A DNA stretch of 64,000 nucleotides from Pseudomonas sp. GV071 (GCF_003050835.1 NZ_QAOJ01000001.1:496001-560000), one strand, 5' to 3'. Positions 1-13,731 are shown, numbered from the stretch's first letter. A program made the numbers and translations. The notes: generated from the letters alone by a model not told the origin.

Positions 1-1789
<1,789 letters not shown>

Positions 1790-1793
<4 letters not shown>

Positions 1794-2908
1794 GCGCGCT
1801 TTTCCTTACTGCTCCAAGGTTCCGCTACTTCTATTACGCCGCCGCCGAGGCAGATTTCGCCGTCGTAGAACACCACTGATTGGCCGGGAGTCACGGCGCG
1901 CTGCGGCATGGCGAAAATGGCGCGGTAGCCGCTGGCGGTTTTTTCCAGAGTGCAGGCCTGGTCGCCCTGGCGGTAACGCACCTTGGCGGTGAGTTGGCGC
2001 GGGCTGCTCAGGTCGATCGGGTTGACCCAGTAAATTTCCGAGCAGAGCAGGGCGCTGGAGAACAGCCATGGGTGTTCGTTGCCCTGGCCGACGACCAATA
2101 CGTTGCGCTCGAGGTCTTTGATCAGTACGTACCACGGCTCTTCACCGGCATCTTTCAAACCGCCGATGCCCAGGCCCTGGCGCTGGCCGATGGTGTGGTA
2201 CATCAGGCCGTGGTGGCGGCCGATCACTTCACCTTCGGTGGTTTCGATGTTGCCCGGCTGGGCCGGCAGGTACTGCTTGAGGAAGTCGCTGAAACGGCGC
2301 TCACCAATAAAGCAGATGCCGGTGGAATCCTTTTTCTTTGCCGTGGCCAGCTCGTGTTTCTCGGCAATGGCGCGTACTTCCGGTTTCTCCAGCTCGCCGA
2401 CCGGGAACAGGGTTTTCGCCAGCTGTTCGCCGCCAACGGCATGCAGGAAATAGCTCTGGTCCTTGTTCGGGTCCAGGCCCTTGAGCAGCTCGGTGCGGCC
2501 ATCGATATCGCGGCGGCGCACATAGTGGCCCGTGGCGATCAGGTCGGCGCCAAGCATCAAGGCGTAATCCAGGAAGGCTTTGAACTTGATTTCGCGGTTG
2601 CAGAGGATGTCCGGGTTGGGCGTGCGCCCGGCCTTGTATTCGGCCAGGAAGTGTTCGAACACGTTGTCCCAGTATTCGGCTGCGAAGTTGGCGGTGTGCA
2701 GCTTGATACCAATCTTGTCGCAGACCGCCTGCGCGTCAGCCATGTCATCCATGGCGGTGCAGTATTCGGTACCGTCGTCTTCCTCCCAGTTCTTCATGAA
2801 CAAGCCTTCCACCTGGTAACCCTGCTCGAGGAGCAGAACGGCAGAAACGGAGGAGTCGACACCGCCGGACATGCCGACGATCACGCGGGTAGAGGAGTTG
2901 TCACGCAT
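1790..2908 (-). CDS. mnmA: tRNA-specific 2-thiouridylase MnmA
   Basis: Cytoplasmic enzyme that makes the 2-thio group of s2U34 in tRNA-Lys, -Glu and -Gln, using ATP and persulfide sulfur delivered by TusE. The 372 residues show the PP-loop motif GMSGGVDSS near residue 12, and the two family cysteines at Cys103 ([11 protein letters not shown]) and Cys199 ([12 protein letters not shown]). The length is normal. It is upstream of hflD with a four-base overlap and downstream of a Nudix gene. The tusDCBE relay that supplies its sulfur is about 19 kb away in this same window. Confidence 0.97.
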
Positions 2909-2991
2909 AGGAATTTGGATGCAGGGCTTTTCGGGAAAACGCGATTCTATCAGGCGAACTGGTTAAACGGTGATCGGTGCTGGTCACGCGG

Positions 2992-3432
2992 TTAGTTTCG
3001 CAGCAGGGCCAGGGGGAAACGTTCGCCGCCCAGGTAGTCGTCAATGCAGCGCAACACCAGCTCACTGCGCCAGCGCTCAGGCTGCGCGGCCAGCTCTTCG
3101 CGGGTCAGCCATTGCGGGCCGATGATGCCGTCGTCCAATTGATAGTTGTCGCGTTGCTGCAGCGGTTTGGCGGCAAAGCATACGCGCTGGTAAGTGATAC
3201 CGTTGCTGGGGGCGGTATAAAGGTAGATGCCGGTGACGGCGGTCAGCTCCACATCCCAGCCGGTTTCTTCCAGCGTTTCACGAATAGCCGCCTGCATGAG
3301 ACTTTCGTCGGCTTCCAAGTGGCCGGCAGGCTGATTAAATACAGCGCGCCCGCCGGCAGTTTCCTCGACCAGAAGAAGGCGCCCCTGATCTTCAACGATG
3401 GTGGCGACGGTGACGTGTGGGGTAAAGCGCAT
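2992..3432 (-). CDS. NudJ-like Nudix hydrolase
   Basis: A 146-residue Nudix protein that probably hydrolyses nucleoside di- or triphosphates or thiamin pyrophosphates, as NudJ does. The complete Nudix box is visible around residues 37-59 (GHLEADE..., REtLEETGW). In E. coli nudJ also lies beside mnmA, which supports a NudJ assignment, but the substrate cannot be read from sequence. The start follows a GGAGTT ribosome site (antisense of aactcc). It is probably the first gene of the minus-strand mnmA-hflD group. Confidence 0.88.
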   Translation of the reverse strand: MRFTPHVTVATIVEDQGRLLLVEETAGGRAVFNQPAGHLEADESLMQAAIRETLEETGWDVELTAVTGIYLYTAPSNGITYQRVCFAAKPLQQRDNYQLDDGIIGPQWLTREELAAQPERWRSELVLRCIDDYLGGERFPLALLRN

Positions 3433-3753
3433 GGGTAACTCCTGTGCGATCAGCGCGCGGTGAGGTATTCAGGCCGGCGCCAAAAAGGCAAGATCGGGTC
3501 AAGCTGCTAGGCTGAAAAGCGCCACAGCCGACGGCTAAATGTAGTGCGGATGTAGTTTGACTACAGAGATAGGTAAGGTGCCGTAATAATGCGGCCTGTA
3601 GCGGGTGTTTAGTCCTACAAAATCGAGAAAAGTGCGTGACTTTCTGTAGAAATACTACAAGAATGGCCCGCCTTTCCGAGACCAATTCAAGTTCCATATC
3701 GCCGCGCCATCCGCGCGGCGGGATGTCAGACCACGAAAGCAACGGAGTCCAGC
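3433..3753 (+). promoter_or_regulatory. icd upstream region with repeated TGTAG...CTACA palindromes
   Basis: The 321-base gap between the divergent Nudix and icd genes holds no credible gene. It contains two TGTAG-N5-CTACA palindromes (3551-3565 and 3645-3659), a wider TGTAG-N13-CTACA pair (3597-3619), and a lone TGTAGT half-site at 3540. The two tight palindromes start 94 bases apart, close to nine helical turns. This looks like a multi-site operator for icd. The RpiR-family carbon regulator RccR of Pseudomonas is the candidate I would test first. Confidence 0.6.
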
Positions 3754-5010
3754 ATGGGATACCAAAAGATCCAGGTGCCAGCAACCGGTGACAAAATCAC
3801 CGTCAATGCCGATATGTCCCTGAATGTACCGAACAACCCAATCATCCCTTACATCGAAGGTGATGGTATTGGCGTTGATATCAGCCCAGTGATGATCAAA
3901 GTCGTTGATGCTGCCGTAAACAAAGCCTACGGCGGCGAGCGCAAAATCTCCTGGATGGAAGTTTACGCTGGCGAGAAAGCCACTCAGGTTTACGATCAAG
4001 ACACCTGGCTGCCGAAAGAAACTCTCGAAGCCGTACGTGATTACGTTGTATCGATCAAAGGTCCTTTGACCACTCCAGTTGGCGGCGGCATTCGTTCCCT
4101 GAACGTGGCCCTGCGTCAGGAGCTCGATCTGTACGTTTGCCTGCGCCCAGTGCGTTGGTTCACCGGCGTGCCTAGCCCGGTGAAAAAGCCGCAAGACGTC
4201 GACATGACCATCTTCCGTGAAAACTCGGAAGACATTTATGCCGGTATCGAGTGGAAAGCCGGTTCGCCGGAAGCTGAAAAAGTCATCAAGTTCCTGAAAG
4301 AAGAAATGGGTGTTACCAAAATCCGTTTCGACCAGGACTGCGGTATCGGCGTCAAGCCGGTGTCCAAGCAAGGCACTCAGCGTTTGGTGCGTAAAGCACT
4401 GCAGTACGTGGTCGACAACAACCGCGACTCGCTGACCATCGTGCACAAAGGCAACATCATGAAGTTCACCGAAGGTGCCTTCAAAGATTGGGGCTACGAA
4501 ATCGCCAAAAACGAATTCGGTGCCGAGCTGCTGGATGGCGGTCCTTGGATGCAATTCACCAACCCGAACACCGGTAAGAAGGTCGTGGTTAAAGACGCCA
4601 TCGCCGACGCCATGCTCCAGCAGATCCTGCTGCGCCCGGCTGAGTACGATGTCATCGCTACCCTGAACCTCAACGGTGACTACCTCTCCGACGCCCTGGC
4701 GGCTGAAGTAGGCGGTATCGGTATTGCTCCGGGCGCTAACCTGTCCGACAACATCGCTATGTTCGAAGCCACCCACGGCACCGCGCCTAAGTACGCTGGT
4801 AAAGATCAGGTGAACCCAGGTTCGCTGATCCTCTCCGCCGAAATGATGCTGCGTCACATGGGCTGGACCGAAGCGGCCGATCTGATCATCGACGGCGTTA
4901 ACGGTGCTATCTCGGCTAAAACCGTTACCTACGACTTCGAACGTCTGATGGAAGGTGCAACCCTCCTGTCGTCGTCCGCGTTCGGCGACGCCATGATCAA
5001 GCACATGTGA
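3754..5010 (+). CDS. icd: NADP-dependent isocitrate dehydrogenase
   Basis: Cytoplasmic TCA-cycle enzyme converting isocitrate to 2-oxoglutarate with NADPH. The 418-residue length is typical of the E. coli-type homodimeric enzyme. Visible motifs are the N-terminal [10 protein letters not shown], the substrate segment [13 protein letters not shown] with Ser115 (equivalent to the AceK-phosphorylated Ser113 of E. coli), and the nucleotide/metal segment [16 protein letters not shown]. Codon use looks biased towards highly expressed codons. It is monocistronic, with a palindrome-rich leader and a strong terminator just after its stop. Confidence 0.98.
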   Translation: MGYQKIQVPATGDKITVNADMSLNVPNNPIIPYIEGDGIGVDISPVMIKVVDAAVNKAYGGERKISWMEVYAGEKATQVYDQDTWLPKETLEAVRDYVVSIKGPLTTPVGGGIRSLNVALRQELDLYVCLRPVRWFTGVPSPVKKPQDVDMTIFRENSEDIYAGIEWKAGSPEAEKVIKFLKEEMGVTKIRFDQDCGIGVKPVSKQGTQRLVRKALQYVVDNNRDSLTIVHKGNIMKFTEGAFKDWGYEIAKNEFGAELLDGGPWMQFTNPNTGKKVVVKDAIADAMLQQILLRPAEYDVIATLNLNGDYLSDALAAEVGGIGIAPGANLSDNIAMFEATHGTAPKYAGKDQVNPGSLILSAEMMLRHMGWTEAADLIIDGVNGAISAKTVTYDFERLMEGATLLSSSAFGDAMIKHM

Positions 5011-5025
5011 TCATCGCGCAGCGAT

Positions 5026-5057
5026 AAAAAAAGGCCGGTCTAATGACCGGCCTTTTT
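5026..5057 (+). terminator. Rho-independent terminator of icd
   Basis: An AAGGCCGGTC stem with a short TAAT loop, its complement, and a T6 run, 16 bases after the icd stop. The A-run on the other side means it can also serve the convergent cspD transcript. Confidence 0.9.
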
Positions 5058-5091
5058 TATGCGTATTCAATCTAGCTTTGCGGGCTAAATC

Positions 5092-5358
5092 TCACGCATC
5101 AGAGGTGACTGCCTGCGGTTGCGAAACCGCCACGGCTGGGGCATCAGTTGTCTGTGTGATCGAACTGATATTGACCGCGTGCAGCCCCTTGGGGCCCTGA
5201 ATAATATCGAAGCTGACCGGCTGGCCTGCTTTGAGGGTTTTGTAACCGTCCATCTGGATAGCCGAGTAGTGGGCGAACAGGTCCTCATCTCGGCCGTCGG
5301 CCAGGATAAATCCGTAGCCCTTGGCGTTGTTGAACCACTTGACCTTACCGCTAAGCAT
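5092..5358 (-). CDS. cspD: Cold-shock domain protein CspD-like
   Basis: Small single-stranded nucleic-acid binding protein. It shows the cold-shock domain motifs RNP1 (KGYGFI) and RNP2 (DLFAHY) within the first 35 residues. The 88 residues comprise the 67-residue domain plus an Ala/Gln/Val-rich tail. I chose ATG 5358 (MLSGKVKWFNNAKGYGF) over an upstream in-frame start because it gives the canonical CSD N-terminus and has an AGGGAT ribosome site. The position beside clpS-clpA is that of cspD in E. coli and Pseudomonas, where CspD is a stationary-phase replication inhibitor. Confidence 0.92.
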   Translation of the reverse strand: MLSGKVKWFNNAKGYGFILADGRDEDLFAHYSAIQMDGYKTLKAGQPVSFDIIQGPKGLHAVNISSITQTTDAPAVAVSQPQAVTSDA

Positions 5359-5452
5359 GCTGATATCCCTCTGCAAATACACCCACCACTGGGGTATTAT
5401 CCGTTACGACTCCGCGCTGGAAGCATCCGCTTTGGTAAGCGCGCGGACCCTG

Positions 5453-5470
5453 ATACCCTCGATTGGGTAT
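5453..5470. promoter_or_regulatory. Inverted repeat ATACCC-N6-GGGTAT between cspD and clpS
   Basis: A perfect six-base inverted repeat with six-base spacer in the intergenic region of the divergent cspD and clpS genes. A related GGGGTAT lies at 5391-5397. It could be an operator or a chance hairpin; no named regulator fits with confidence. Confidence 0.35.
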
Positions 5471-5584
5471 TCTCTGTTTGTAACACTGATTTACTGATAG
5501 TCAAGGCGACGGCACGACCGTCTGCGAAGTCGGTCAAAAACTGTCAGTCGTCCCACTCCTACAATGACGAACCTTTCATCCCAC

Positions 5585-5947
5585 ATGCGTGTAAGTAGCC
5601 AGATTCGACTAACATTCAATCAGGACCATCCCGAGCCGCATGAGGATGACGCCTCTGGCTTGGCCGTGCAGGAAGCCAAGCCCGCATTACAGGCGCCGCC
5701 GATGTACAAGGTGGTTTTGTTCAACGATGACTACACCCCAATGGATTTCGTTGTCGAAATTCTTGAAGTGTTCTTCAGTTTGAATAGAGAAGTGGCAACC
5801 AAAATCATGCTGACCGTTCATACAGAGGGACGGGCAGTGTGCGGCGTGTTCACCCGCGATGTTGCGGAGACCAAGGCAATGCAGGTCAACCAATACGCGA
5901 GAGAAAGCCAACACCCGCTACTCTGTGAGATAGAGAAAGACGGTTAA
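5585..5947 (+). CDS. clpS: ClpS adaptor of ClpAP
   Basis: Cytoplasmic adaptor that recognises N-degrons (Leu, Phe, Tyr, Trp) and hands substrates to ClpA. The 120 residues include the conserved core [20 protein letters not shown], whose Asn-Asp-Asp pocket residues bind the N-terminal amino group, and the C-terminal CEIEKDG. The start at 5585 gives [13 protein letters not shown], the usual length; an ATG seven codons upstream is possible, and neither has a clear ribosome site. It is followed 29 bases later by clpA. Confidence 0.95.
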   Translation: MRVSSQIRLTFNQDHPEPHEDDASGLAVQEAKPALQAPPMYKVVLFNDDYTPMDFVVEILEVFFSLNREVATKIMLTVHTEGRAVCGVFTRDVAETKAMQVNQYARESQHPLLCEIEKDG

Positions 5948-5976
5948 TTGCGACTGCTTGGTTATGAGGTGAAGCT

Positions 5977-8247
5977 ATGTTGAATCGAGAGCTCGAAGTC
6001 ACCCTCAATCTGGCCTTCAAGGAGGCCCGCACCAAGCGTCATGAGTTCATGACGGTTGAGCACCTCTTGCTGGCCTTGCTGGACAACGAGGCTGCCGCCT
6101 CGGTCCTGCGTGCCTGCGGAGCGAATCTGGACAAGCTGCGCAGCGATCTGCAGGAGTTCATCGACTCCACCACACCCCTGATCCCGCAACACGACGAAGA
6201 GCGCGAAACCCAGCCAACCCTGGGCTTCCAGCGGGTTCTGCAGCGCGCGGTATTCCACGTGCAGAGTTCGGGCAAGCGCGAAGTGACCGGTGCCAACGTG
6301 CTGGTGGCGATTTTCAGTGAGCAGGAAAGCCAGGCTGTATTTCTGCTCAAGCAACAAAGTGTCGCGCGTATCGATGTGGTCAACTTCATCGCCCACGGCA
6401 TTTCCAAAGTTCCCGGCCACGCCGACCACACAGACAGCGATCAGGAAATGCAGGACGAAGAGGGCGGTGAAGCCTCCTCGTCGAGCAATCCGCTAGACGC
6501 CTACGCCAGCAACCTCAACGAGGCTGCGCGCCTGGGTCGGATCGATCCGTTGGTGGGTCGCGAAAGCGAAGTCGAGCGCGTGGCGCAGATTCTCGCCCGC
6601 CGGCGCAAAAATAACCCGTTGCTGGTGGGTGAGGCTGGTGTCGGTAAAACCGCGATCGCCGAAGGCCTGGCCAAGCGCATTGTCGATGGCCAGGTGCCGG
6701 ATCTGCTGGCTGACAGCGTGGTCTACTCCCTTGACCTCGGCGCCTTGTTGGCGGGTACCAAATACCGAGGCGACTTCGAGAAGCGCCTGAAAGCGTTGCT
6801 CAACGAACTGCGCAAACGCCCGCACGCCATTCTGTTTATCGATGAGATCCACACCATCATCGGAGCGGGTGCGGCCTCTGGTGGCGTGATGGATGCCTCT
6901 AATCTGCTCAAGCCAATGCTGTCGTCGGGCGAGATCCGTTGCATTGGTTCGACCACCTTCCAGGAATTCCGCGGCATCTTCGAAAAAGACCGTGCGCTGG
7001 CCCGTCGCTTCCAGAAAGTCGACGTCACCGAGCCGTCGGTGGAAGACACCATCGGCATTCTGCGTGGCCTCAAAGGGCGTTTCGAGCAGCATCACGGTCT
7101 GGAGTACAGCGATGAGTCGCTGCGCGCCGCCGCTGAGCTCGCCTCGCGCTATATCAACGATCGGCACATGCCCGACAAGGCCATCGACGTTATCGACGAG
7201 GCAGGGGCCTACCAGCGCTTGCAACCGGTCGAGAAGCGCGTGGCTCGAATCGAAGTGGAGCACGTCGAGGATATCGTCGCGAAAATTGCGCGGATTCCGC
7301 CGAAACATGTCTCCAGTTCCGACAAGGAACTGCTGCGTAACCTTGAGCGTGACCTGAAGCTGACTGTGTTTGGTCAGGATGCAGCCATCGACTCGCTGGC
7401 TACTGCCATCAAGCTCTCGCGTGCAGGGCTCAAATCGCCGGATAAACCTGTTGGTTCGTTCCTGTTCGCCGGGCCTACCGGTGTGGGTAAAACCGAGGCA
7501 GCGCGGCAACTGGCCAAGGCCATGGGTATCGAGCTGGTGCGTTTCGACATGTCCGAGTACATGGAGCGCCACACCGTTTCCCGCTTGATTGGTGCGCCTC
7601 CAGGCTACGTCGGCTTCGACCAGGGCGGTCTGCTCACCGAAGCGATCACCAAGATGCCGCATTGCGTCTTGCTGCTTGATGAAATCGAGAAGGCACACCC
7701 GGAAGTCTTCAACCTGCTGCTGCAGGTGATGGACCACGGCACCCTGACCGACAACAACGGCCGTAAGGCGGACTTCCGCAACGTGATTTTGATCATGACC
7801 ACTAACGCCGGTGCCGAAACGGCAGCGCGGGCCTCGATCGGGTTTACCCATCAGGACCACTCCACCGACGCCATGGAAGTGATCAAAAAGAGCTTCACGC
7901 CGGAGTTCAGAAACCGCCTGGATACCATTATCCAGTTCGGTCGCCTGAGCCACGAAGTGATCAAAAGCGTGGTCGACAAGTTCCTCACCGAGCTACAAGC
8001 GCAACTCGAGGACAAACACGTCACGCTGGAAGTCAGCGACGCCGCGCGCAACTGGCTGGCCACTGGCGGTTACGACACGCAAATGGGTGCTCGCCCGATG
8101 GCGCGCCTGATCCAGGACAAGATCAAGCGTCCGCTGGCCGAAGAGATTCTGTTTGGCGAACTGGCCGAGCACGGCGGTGTGGTACACATCGACGTGCAGG
8201 ATGGCGAGATGACCTTCGACTTCGAAACCACGGCGGAAATGGCGTAG
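5977..8247 (+). CDS. clpA: ATP-dependent Clp protease ATP-binding subunit ClpA
   Basis: Hexameric AAA+ unfoldase of the ClpAP protease. The 756 residues carry the ClpS-binding N-domain (1-145), first Walker A GEAGVGKT at about 218-225, second Walker A GPTGVGKT near 498, Walker [13 protein letters not shown], and the ClpP-docking loop with IGF near 627. The acidic linker after residue 150 is typical. It lies 29 bases after clpS on the same strand, so the adaptor and unfoldase are probably cotranscribed. clpP is not in this window. Confidence 0.98.
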   Translation: MLNRELEVTLNLAFKEARTKRHEFMTVEHLLLALLDNEAAASVLRACGANLDKLRSDLQEFIDSTTPLIPQHDEERETQPTLGFQRVLQRAVFHVQSSGKREVTGANVLVAIFSEQESQAVFLLKQQSVARIDVVNFIAHGISKVPGHADHTDSDQEMQDEEGGEASSSSNPLDAYASNLNEAARLGRIDPLVGRESEVERVAQILARRRKNNPLLVGEAGVGKTAIAEGLAKRIVDGQVPDLLADSVVYSLDLGALLAGTKYRGDFEKRLKALLNELRKRPHAILFIDEIHTIIGAGAASGGVMDASNLLKPMLSSGEIRCIGSTTFQEFRGIFEKDRALARRFQKVDVTEPSVEDTIGILRGLKGRFEQHHGLEYSDESLRAAAELASRYINDRHMPDKAIDVIDEAGAYQRLQPVEKRVARIEVEHVEDIVAKIARIPPKHVSSSDKELLRNLERDLKLTVFGQDAAIDSLATAIKLSRAGLKSPDKPVGSFLFAGPTGVGKTEAARQLAKAMGIELVRFDMSEYMERHTVSRLIGAPPGYVGFDQGGLLTEAITKMPHCVLLLDEIEKAHPEVFNLLLQVMDHGTLTDNNGRKADFRNVILIMTTNAGAETAARASIGFTHQDHSTDAMEVIKKSFTPEFRNRLDTIIQFGRLSHEVIKSVVDKFLTELQAQLEDKHVTLEVSDAARNWLATGGYDTQMGARPMARLIQDKIKRPLAEEILFGELAEHGGVVHIDVQDGEMTFDFETTAEMA

Positions 8248-8287
8248 CCGTTTCCACCGCCGGTTTCGGCGTTTAAACCCGCACCAA

Positions 8288-8318
8288 CAAAAATGCCCAG
8301 CAATTGCTGGGCATTTTT
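8288..8318. terminator. Bidirectional terminator between clpA and infA
   Basis: AAAAATGCCCAGC AATT GCTGGGCATTTTT is a near-perfect hairpin with A-run and T-run, placed between convergent clpA and infA, so it can end both transcripts. Confidence 0.92.
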
Positions 8319-8330
8319 ATTCGGACTGGC

Positions 8331-8549
8331 TTAGCGCGCGCGGTAGGTAATGCGGCCTTTGCTCAGATCGTACGGCGTCAACTCAACACGTACTTTGTCA
8401 CCAGTAAGAATGCGGATGTAGTTCTTGCGCATCTTTCCGGAGATGTGCGCGGTTACGACGTGCCCATTTTCCAACTCCACGCGAAACATGGTGTTAGGCA
8501 GGGTGTCGACGACAGTGCCTTCCATTTCGAAGCTGTCTTCTTTCGACAT
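8331..8549 (-). CDS. infA: Translation initiation factor IF-1
   Basis: Essential 72-residue S1/OB-fold factor that binds the ribosomal A site during initiation. The sequence starts [19 protein letters not shown] and ends GRITYRAR, matching the invariant family throughout. I chose the ATG at 8549; an open frame extends further upstream but would add an unrelated leader. The convergent position against clpA and close to aat follows the clpA-infA-aat neighbourhood seen in enterobacteria and pseudomonads. Confidence 0.97.
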
Positions 8550-8649
8550 GCAGTAAAGCCCTCGGTGTCCAATGAATGGCCCGGTGCAACTGGCGCCAGG
8601 CAAAAGCGGGCTGCATTGTGCCCGAAAACAGGCCGCGCCGCCAAGGGAT

Positions 8650-9357
8650 TCAGGTGAGGGTGATCCAGCGTTGATTGACGAACAGCTCAATGGGGCGGTA
8701 TTGGGTCTTGTAATTCATCTTCCGGCAGCTCTTGATCCAATACCCCAGATACACGGCATGCAGCCCTATCCGGCGGGTTTCGGCGATTTGCCAGAGAATT
8801 GCGAAGCGCCCCAGGCTGCGGCGTTCTTCGTCCGGATCGTAGAAGGTGTAAACCGCCGAAAGGCCGTTGGGCAGTACGTCGGTCACCGCAATGGCGACCA
8901 GGCGGCCGTCGAGGCGGAACTCATAGAAGCGCGAGAAGGGCAGATCACGCACCAGGAAGGTGGTGAACTGATCGCGGTTGGGCGGGTACATATCGCCATC
9001 GGCATGGCGTTGTTCGATATAGCGGGCGTAGAGGGCGTAATACTCTTCGTTGAAGTTCGGCCGAACGGCGCGCACTTGCAGGCTTTCATTGCGTTTCAGA
9101 ATCCGCCGTTGCTGGCGGTTGGGCTGGAACAGGGCTGCGGGAATACGCGCCGGCACGCAGGCGGTGCAGCCCTGGCAATGGGGGCGGTACAGGTGGTCGC
9201 CGCTGCGGCGAAAGCCCATTTCCGAAAGTTCGGCATACACCTCCACATCCATCGGCTGGCTGGGATCGAGGAACAGCGTGGTGGCCTGTTCATCGGGCAG
9301 GTAGCTGCAAGGATGGGGTTGAGTGGCATAGAACTTAAGGCGCGCCAGCTCGGTCAT
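8650..9357 (-). CDS. bpt: Aspartate/glutamate leucyltransferase (Bpt/Ate)
   Basis: Transfers leucine from Leu-tRNA to proteins bearing N-terminal Asp or Glu, turning secondary into primary N-degrons for ClpS. The 235 residues have the family's N-terminal Cys features (HPCSYL and CQGCTACVP) and the [12 protein letters not shown] and [15 protein letters not shown] motifs. A GTG three codons upstream is possible; ATG 9357 ([15 protein letters not shown]) matches relatives. It reads in the order trxB-aat-bpt-infA on the minus strand, next to the second N-degron transferase, aat. Confidence 0.95.
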
Positions 9358-9411
9358 GGTCAACACTCTTGAGAGCCTGGGCTTAAGTGTATGCCAGGGT
9401 TCCGCACTCGA

Positions 9412-10092
9412 CTAGGCGACCCAGTCGGCTGTGCTCGGTTGATCCAGGTGGCGGGCAAGAAAGCCGGCGAATTCAGCCCGGGCAATCGGCCGCGCGCCGA
9501 AGCTGTGCAGGTGCTGGGTGGGCATCTGGCAATCGATCAATACAAAGCCCCAGGCCTTGAGGTGCGCGACCAGGGTGGCGAAGCCGACTTTGGAGGCGTT
9601 GTCCGCATGGCTGAACATCGACTCGCCGAAAAACAGCTGCCCCATCGCCAGGCCGTACAGCCCGCCGACCAGCTTGCCGTTCTCGCGTACTTCCACTGAG
9701 TGGGCAAAGCCCTGCTGATGCAGCTTCAGATAAGCGGCCTGCATGGCGTCGGTGATCCAGGTGCCATCGGCGTAACTGCGCGGGCCGGCGCAGGCGGCGA
9801 TCACGGCGGCGAAGTCCTGGTCGAAGGTAACTTGATAGCGGCCCTGGCGAATCACCTTGGCCAGGCTGCGGGAGACATGGATTTCGTCCGGGAATAGCAC
9901 CGTGCGCGGGTCTGGCGACCACCAGAGAATCGGCTGGCCCTCGGCAAACCACGGAAAGCAGCCATGCCGGTAAGCCGCCACCAAGCGCTCGGCACTAAGA
10001 TCGCCGCCGGCCGCCAGCAGGCCATCGGGATCGCGCAGGGCTTTCTCTAGCGGGGGGAAGTCGAGGTTGGTGCGTTGCAGCCAAGTGAGCAT
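9412..10092 (-). CDS. aat: Leucyl/phenylalanyl-tRNA--protein transferase
   Basis: Attaches Leu or Phe to proteins with N-terminal Lys or Arg (and Met in some cases), creating destabilising N-termini read by ClpS-ClpAP. The 226 residues show the N-terminal [13 protein letters not shown], the HGCFPWF segment and the hallmark WWSPDPR. The length is normal. It is 54 bases upstream of bpt on the same strand, so the two transferases are probably cotranscribed. Confidence 0.97.
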   Translation of the reverse strand: MLTWLQRTNLDFPPLEKALRDPDGLLAAGGDLSAERLVAAYRHGCFPWFAEGQPILWWSPDPRTVLFPDEIHVSRSLAKVIRQGRYQVTFDQDFAAVIAACAGPRSYADGTWITDAMQAAYLKLHQQGFAHSVEVRENGKLVGGLYGLAMGQLFFGESMFSHADNASKVGFATLVAHLKAWGFVLIDCQMPTQHLHSFGARPIARAEFAGFLARHLDQPSTADWVA

Positions 10093-10152
10093 GGTCAGGC
10101 CCGGCCGAAGAGAGGAGGGCGGGCCGCCAGGGCCCGCCTAACGAAGCGATGC

Positions 10153-11178
<1,026 letters not shown>

Positions 11179-11322
11179 CTACACCGAAGCAGCAGAGCCC
11201 GGCAAAACGCACCACAGGCAAGCCTGGGCGCGTGGCAACAAGCGGGTAAATCCGTACAATGGCCGAGTTTTCGCCGCCAATCGTTTAGTTGGACGCGCCA
11301 CAAGCGCAGGAAAAGACGCGTT

Positions 11323-13731
11323 TTGAAGAATTCCACCACCACCGCTCAAGCACCAGTCTGGCGTCAGCAATTGCACTACCGGCTCAAGGAAGGTGCACTG
11401 ATCGCCCTCGGTGCGCTGTGCCTCTATCTGTGGATGGCATTGCTGACCTACGACCAGAATGATCCGGGCTGGACCCACACCAGCAACGTGGTGCAAGTGC
11501 AGAACGCCGCAGGCCGCGCCGGCGCCTGGTTTGCCGACATCCTGTTTATGGCCCTCGGCTATTTCGCTTACCTTTTTCCTGGCCTGCTGGTCATCAAGAC
11601 TGTGCAGGTGTTTCGCAATCGCCATGAGCCGTGGCAGTGGAATGGCTGGCTGTTTTCCTGGCGGCTGATCGGCCTGGTGTTCCTCGTGCTGTCCGGCGCC
11701 TCGCTGGCGTATATCCATTTTCACTCCGGCGGCACCATGCCTGCATCTGCGGGCGGCGCGCTGGGCGAAAGCCTCGGTCAGTTGGCCGTAGCTGCGTTGA
11801 ACGTGCAGGGCAGCACGCTGCTGTTTATCGCTTTGTTCCTGTTTGGCCTGACCGTGTTCAGCGACCTGTCGTGGTTCAAGGTGATGGACATCACCGGCAA
11901 GATCACCCTCGACCTGTTCGAGCTGATCAACAGCTTGATCAATAACTGGTGGAGCTCGCGGGTCGAGCGCAAACAGCTGGTCGCGCAACTGCGTGAAGTC
12001 GACGACCGCGTCAGCGAAGTTGCCGCCCCGGTAGTGCATGACCGCCGCGAACAGGCCAAGGTCAAAGAACGGATCATCGAGCGCGATGACGCCCTGAGCA
12101 AACACATGACCGAGCGTGAAAGCCGCCCGGCACCAATCATTACCCCGCCAGCACCGCCTAAGGCCGCCGAGCCGAGCAAGCGCGTGCAGAAAGAGAAGCA
12201 GGTCTCCCTGTTTGTCGACAGCGCGGTAGAAGGCACGCTGCCACCGATTTCCATCCTCGACCCGGCCGAGAAAAAGCAGAAAAAGTTCTCCCCGGAATCC
12301 CTGGAGGCCATGTCGCGGCTGCTGGAGATCAAACTCAAGGAGTTTGGCGTCGAAGTCATCGTCGAGTCAGTGCACCCGGGCCCGGTGATCACCCGTTTCG
12401 AAATCCAGCCGGCCGCCGGAATCAAGGTCAGCCGTATTTCCGGCCTGGCTCGCGACCTGGCGCGTTCGCTGGCGGTAATGAGCGTGCGGGTGGTGGAAGT
12501 GATTCCCGGCAAGACCACCGTCGGCATCGAGATTCCCAACGAAGACCGCCAGATCGTGCGCTTTTCCGAGGTGTTGTCGTCGCCTGAGTACGACGACGCC
12601 AAGTCGCCAGTCACCCTGGCCCTGGGTCACGACATCGGCGGCCGTCCGGTGATTACCGACCTGGCGCGCATGCCGCACCTGCTGGTGGCCGGTACCACCG
12701 GTTCCGGTAAGTCGGTGGGCGTGAACGCGATGATTCTGTCGATTCTGTTCAAGTCTGGCCCGGAAGACGCCCGACTGATCATGATCGACCCGAAAATGCT
12801 CGAGCTGTCGATCTACGAAGGTATTCCGCACCTGTTGTGCCCGGTGGTCACCGACATGAAGGAAGCGGCCAACGCCCTGCGGTGGAGCGTTGCCGAGATG
12901 GAGCGCCGCTACAAGCTGATGTCCAAGCTCGGCGTGCGTAACCTGGCCGGCTTCAACCGCAAGGTCAAAGACGCTGAAGAAGCGGGCGAGCCGATTGCCG
13001 ATCCGCTGTACAAGCGCGAAAACATTCACGACGAAGCGCCGCTGCTGCACACCCTGCCAACCATCGTGGTAGTCGTCGACGAGTTCGCCGACATGATGAT
13101 GATCGTCGGCAAGAAGGTTGAAGAGCTGATTGCCCGTATCGCGCAAAAAGCCCGTGCTGCCGGTATCCACCTGATTCTCGCCACCCAGCGCCCATCGGTG
13201 GATGTGATCACCGGCCTGATCAAGGCCAACATCCCGACCCGTATGGCGTTCCAGGTATCGAGCAAGATCGATTCGCGGACCATCCTCGACCAAGGCGGCG
13301 CCGAACAGTTGCTCGGCCACGGTGACATGCTTTACCTGCCGCCCGGCACCGGTTTGCCGATTCGCGTGCATGGCGCCTTCGTTTCCGACGAAGAAGTTCA
13401 CCGCGTGGTGGAAGCTTGGAAATTGCGTGGCGCGCCGGATTACATCGACGACATTCTCAATGGCGTGGAAGAGGCCGGCAGCGGCTTTGAAGGCGGTGGC
13501 GGTGGTGGTGAAGGCAGCGAGGGCAGTGAAGACGACCCGCTGTACGACGAAGCCGTACGCTTTGTCACCGAAAGCCGTCGCGCCTCGATTTCTGCGGTGC
13601 AGCGCAAGCTGAAGATCGGCTACAACCGCGCCGCGCGCATGGTCGAAGCGATGGAAATGGCCGGTGTGGTCACCGCCATGAACACCAACGGCTCACGTGA
13701 TGTGATTGCCCCGGCGCCGATTCGCGACTGA
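11323..13731 (+). CDS. ftsK: DNA translocase FtsK
   Basis: Septal DNA pump that coordinates chromosome dimer resolution with division. The 802 residues have four transmembrane helices in the first 200 residues, a short linker, the motor with Walker A GTTGSGKS and Walker [13 protein letters not shown], a Gly/Glu-rich hinge, and the KOPS-reading winged-helix gamma domain (about 735-800). I chose the TTG at 11323 ([19 protein letters not shown]): it has an AGGAAAAG ribosome site and gives the usual N-terminus, whereas the longer upstream frame has no membrane character. Confidence 0.96.
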   Translation: MKNSTTTAQAPVWRQQLHYRLKEGALIALGALCLYLWMALLTYDQNDPGWTHTSNVVQVQNAAGRAGAWFADILFMALGYFAYLFPGLLVIKTVQVFRNRHEPWQWNGWLFSWRLIGLVFLVLSGASLAYIHFHSGGTMPASAGGALGESLGQLAVAALNVQGSTLLFIALFLFGLTVFSDLSWFKVMDITGKITLDLFELINSLINNWWSSRVERKQLVAQLREVDDRVSEVAAPVVHDRREQAKVKERIIERDDALSKHMTERESRPAPIITPPAPPKAAEPSKRVQKEKQVSLFVDSAVEGTLPPISILDPAEKKQKKFSPESLEAMSRLLEIKLKEFGVEVIVESVHPGPVITRFEIQPAAGIKVSRISGLARDLARSLAVMSVRVVEVIPGKTTVGIEIPNEDRQIVRFSEVLSSPEYDDAKSPVTLALGHDIGGRPVITDLARMPHLLVAGTTGSGKSVGVNAMILSILFKSGPEDARLIMIDPKMLELSIYEGIPHLLCPVVTDMKEAANALRWSVAEMERRYKLMSKLGVRNLAGFNRKVKDAEEAGEPIADPLYKRENIHDEAPLLHTLPTIVVVVDEFADMMMIVGKKVEELIARIAQKARAAGIHLILATQRPSVDVITGLIKANIPTRMAFQVSSKIDSRTILDQGGAEQLLGHGDMLYLPPGTGLPIRVHGAFVSDEEVHRVVEAWKLRGAPDYIDDILNGVEEAGSGFEGGGGGGEGSEGSEDDPLYDEAVRFVTESRRASISAVQRKLKIGYNRAARMVEAMEMAGVVTAMNTNGSRDVIAPAPIRD

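Noticed and set aside
3655..5004. Long open frame antisense to icd
   Set aside because: It mirrors icd almost exactly, has no ribosome site and no recognisable domain. Codon bias of the sense gene explains it.
6493..7953. Antisense open frame of 486 codons over clpA
   Set aside because: Shadow of clpA codon bias in high-GC DNA; no family features.
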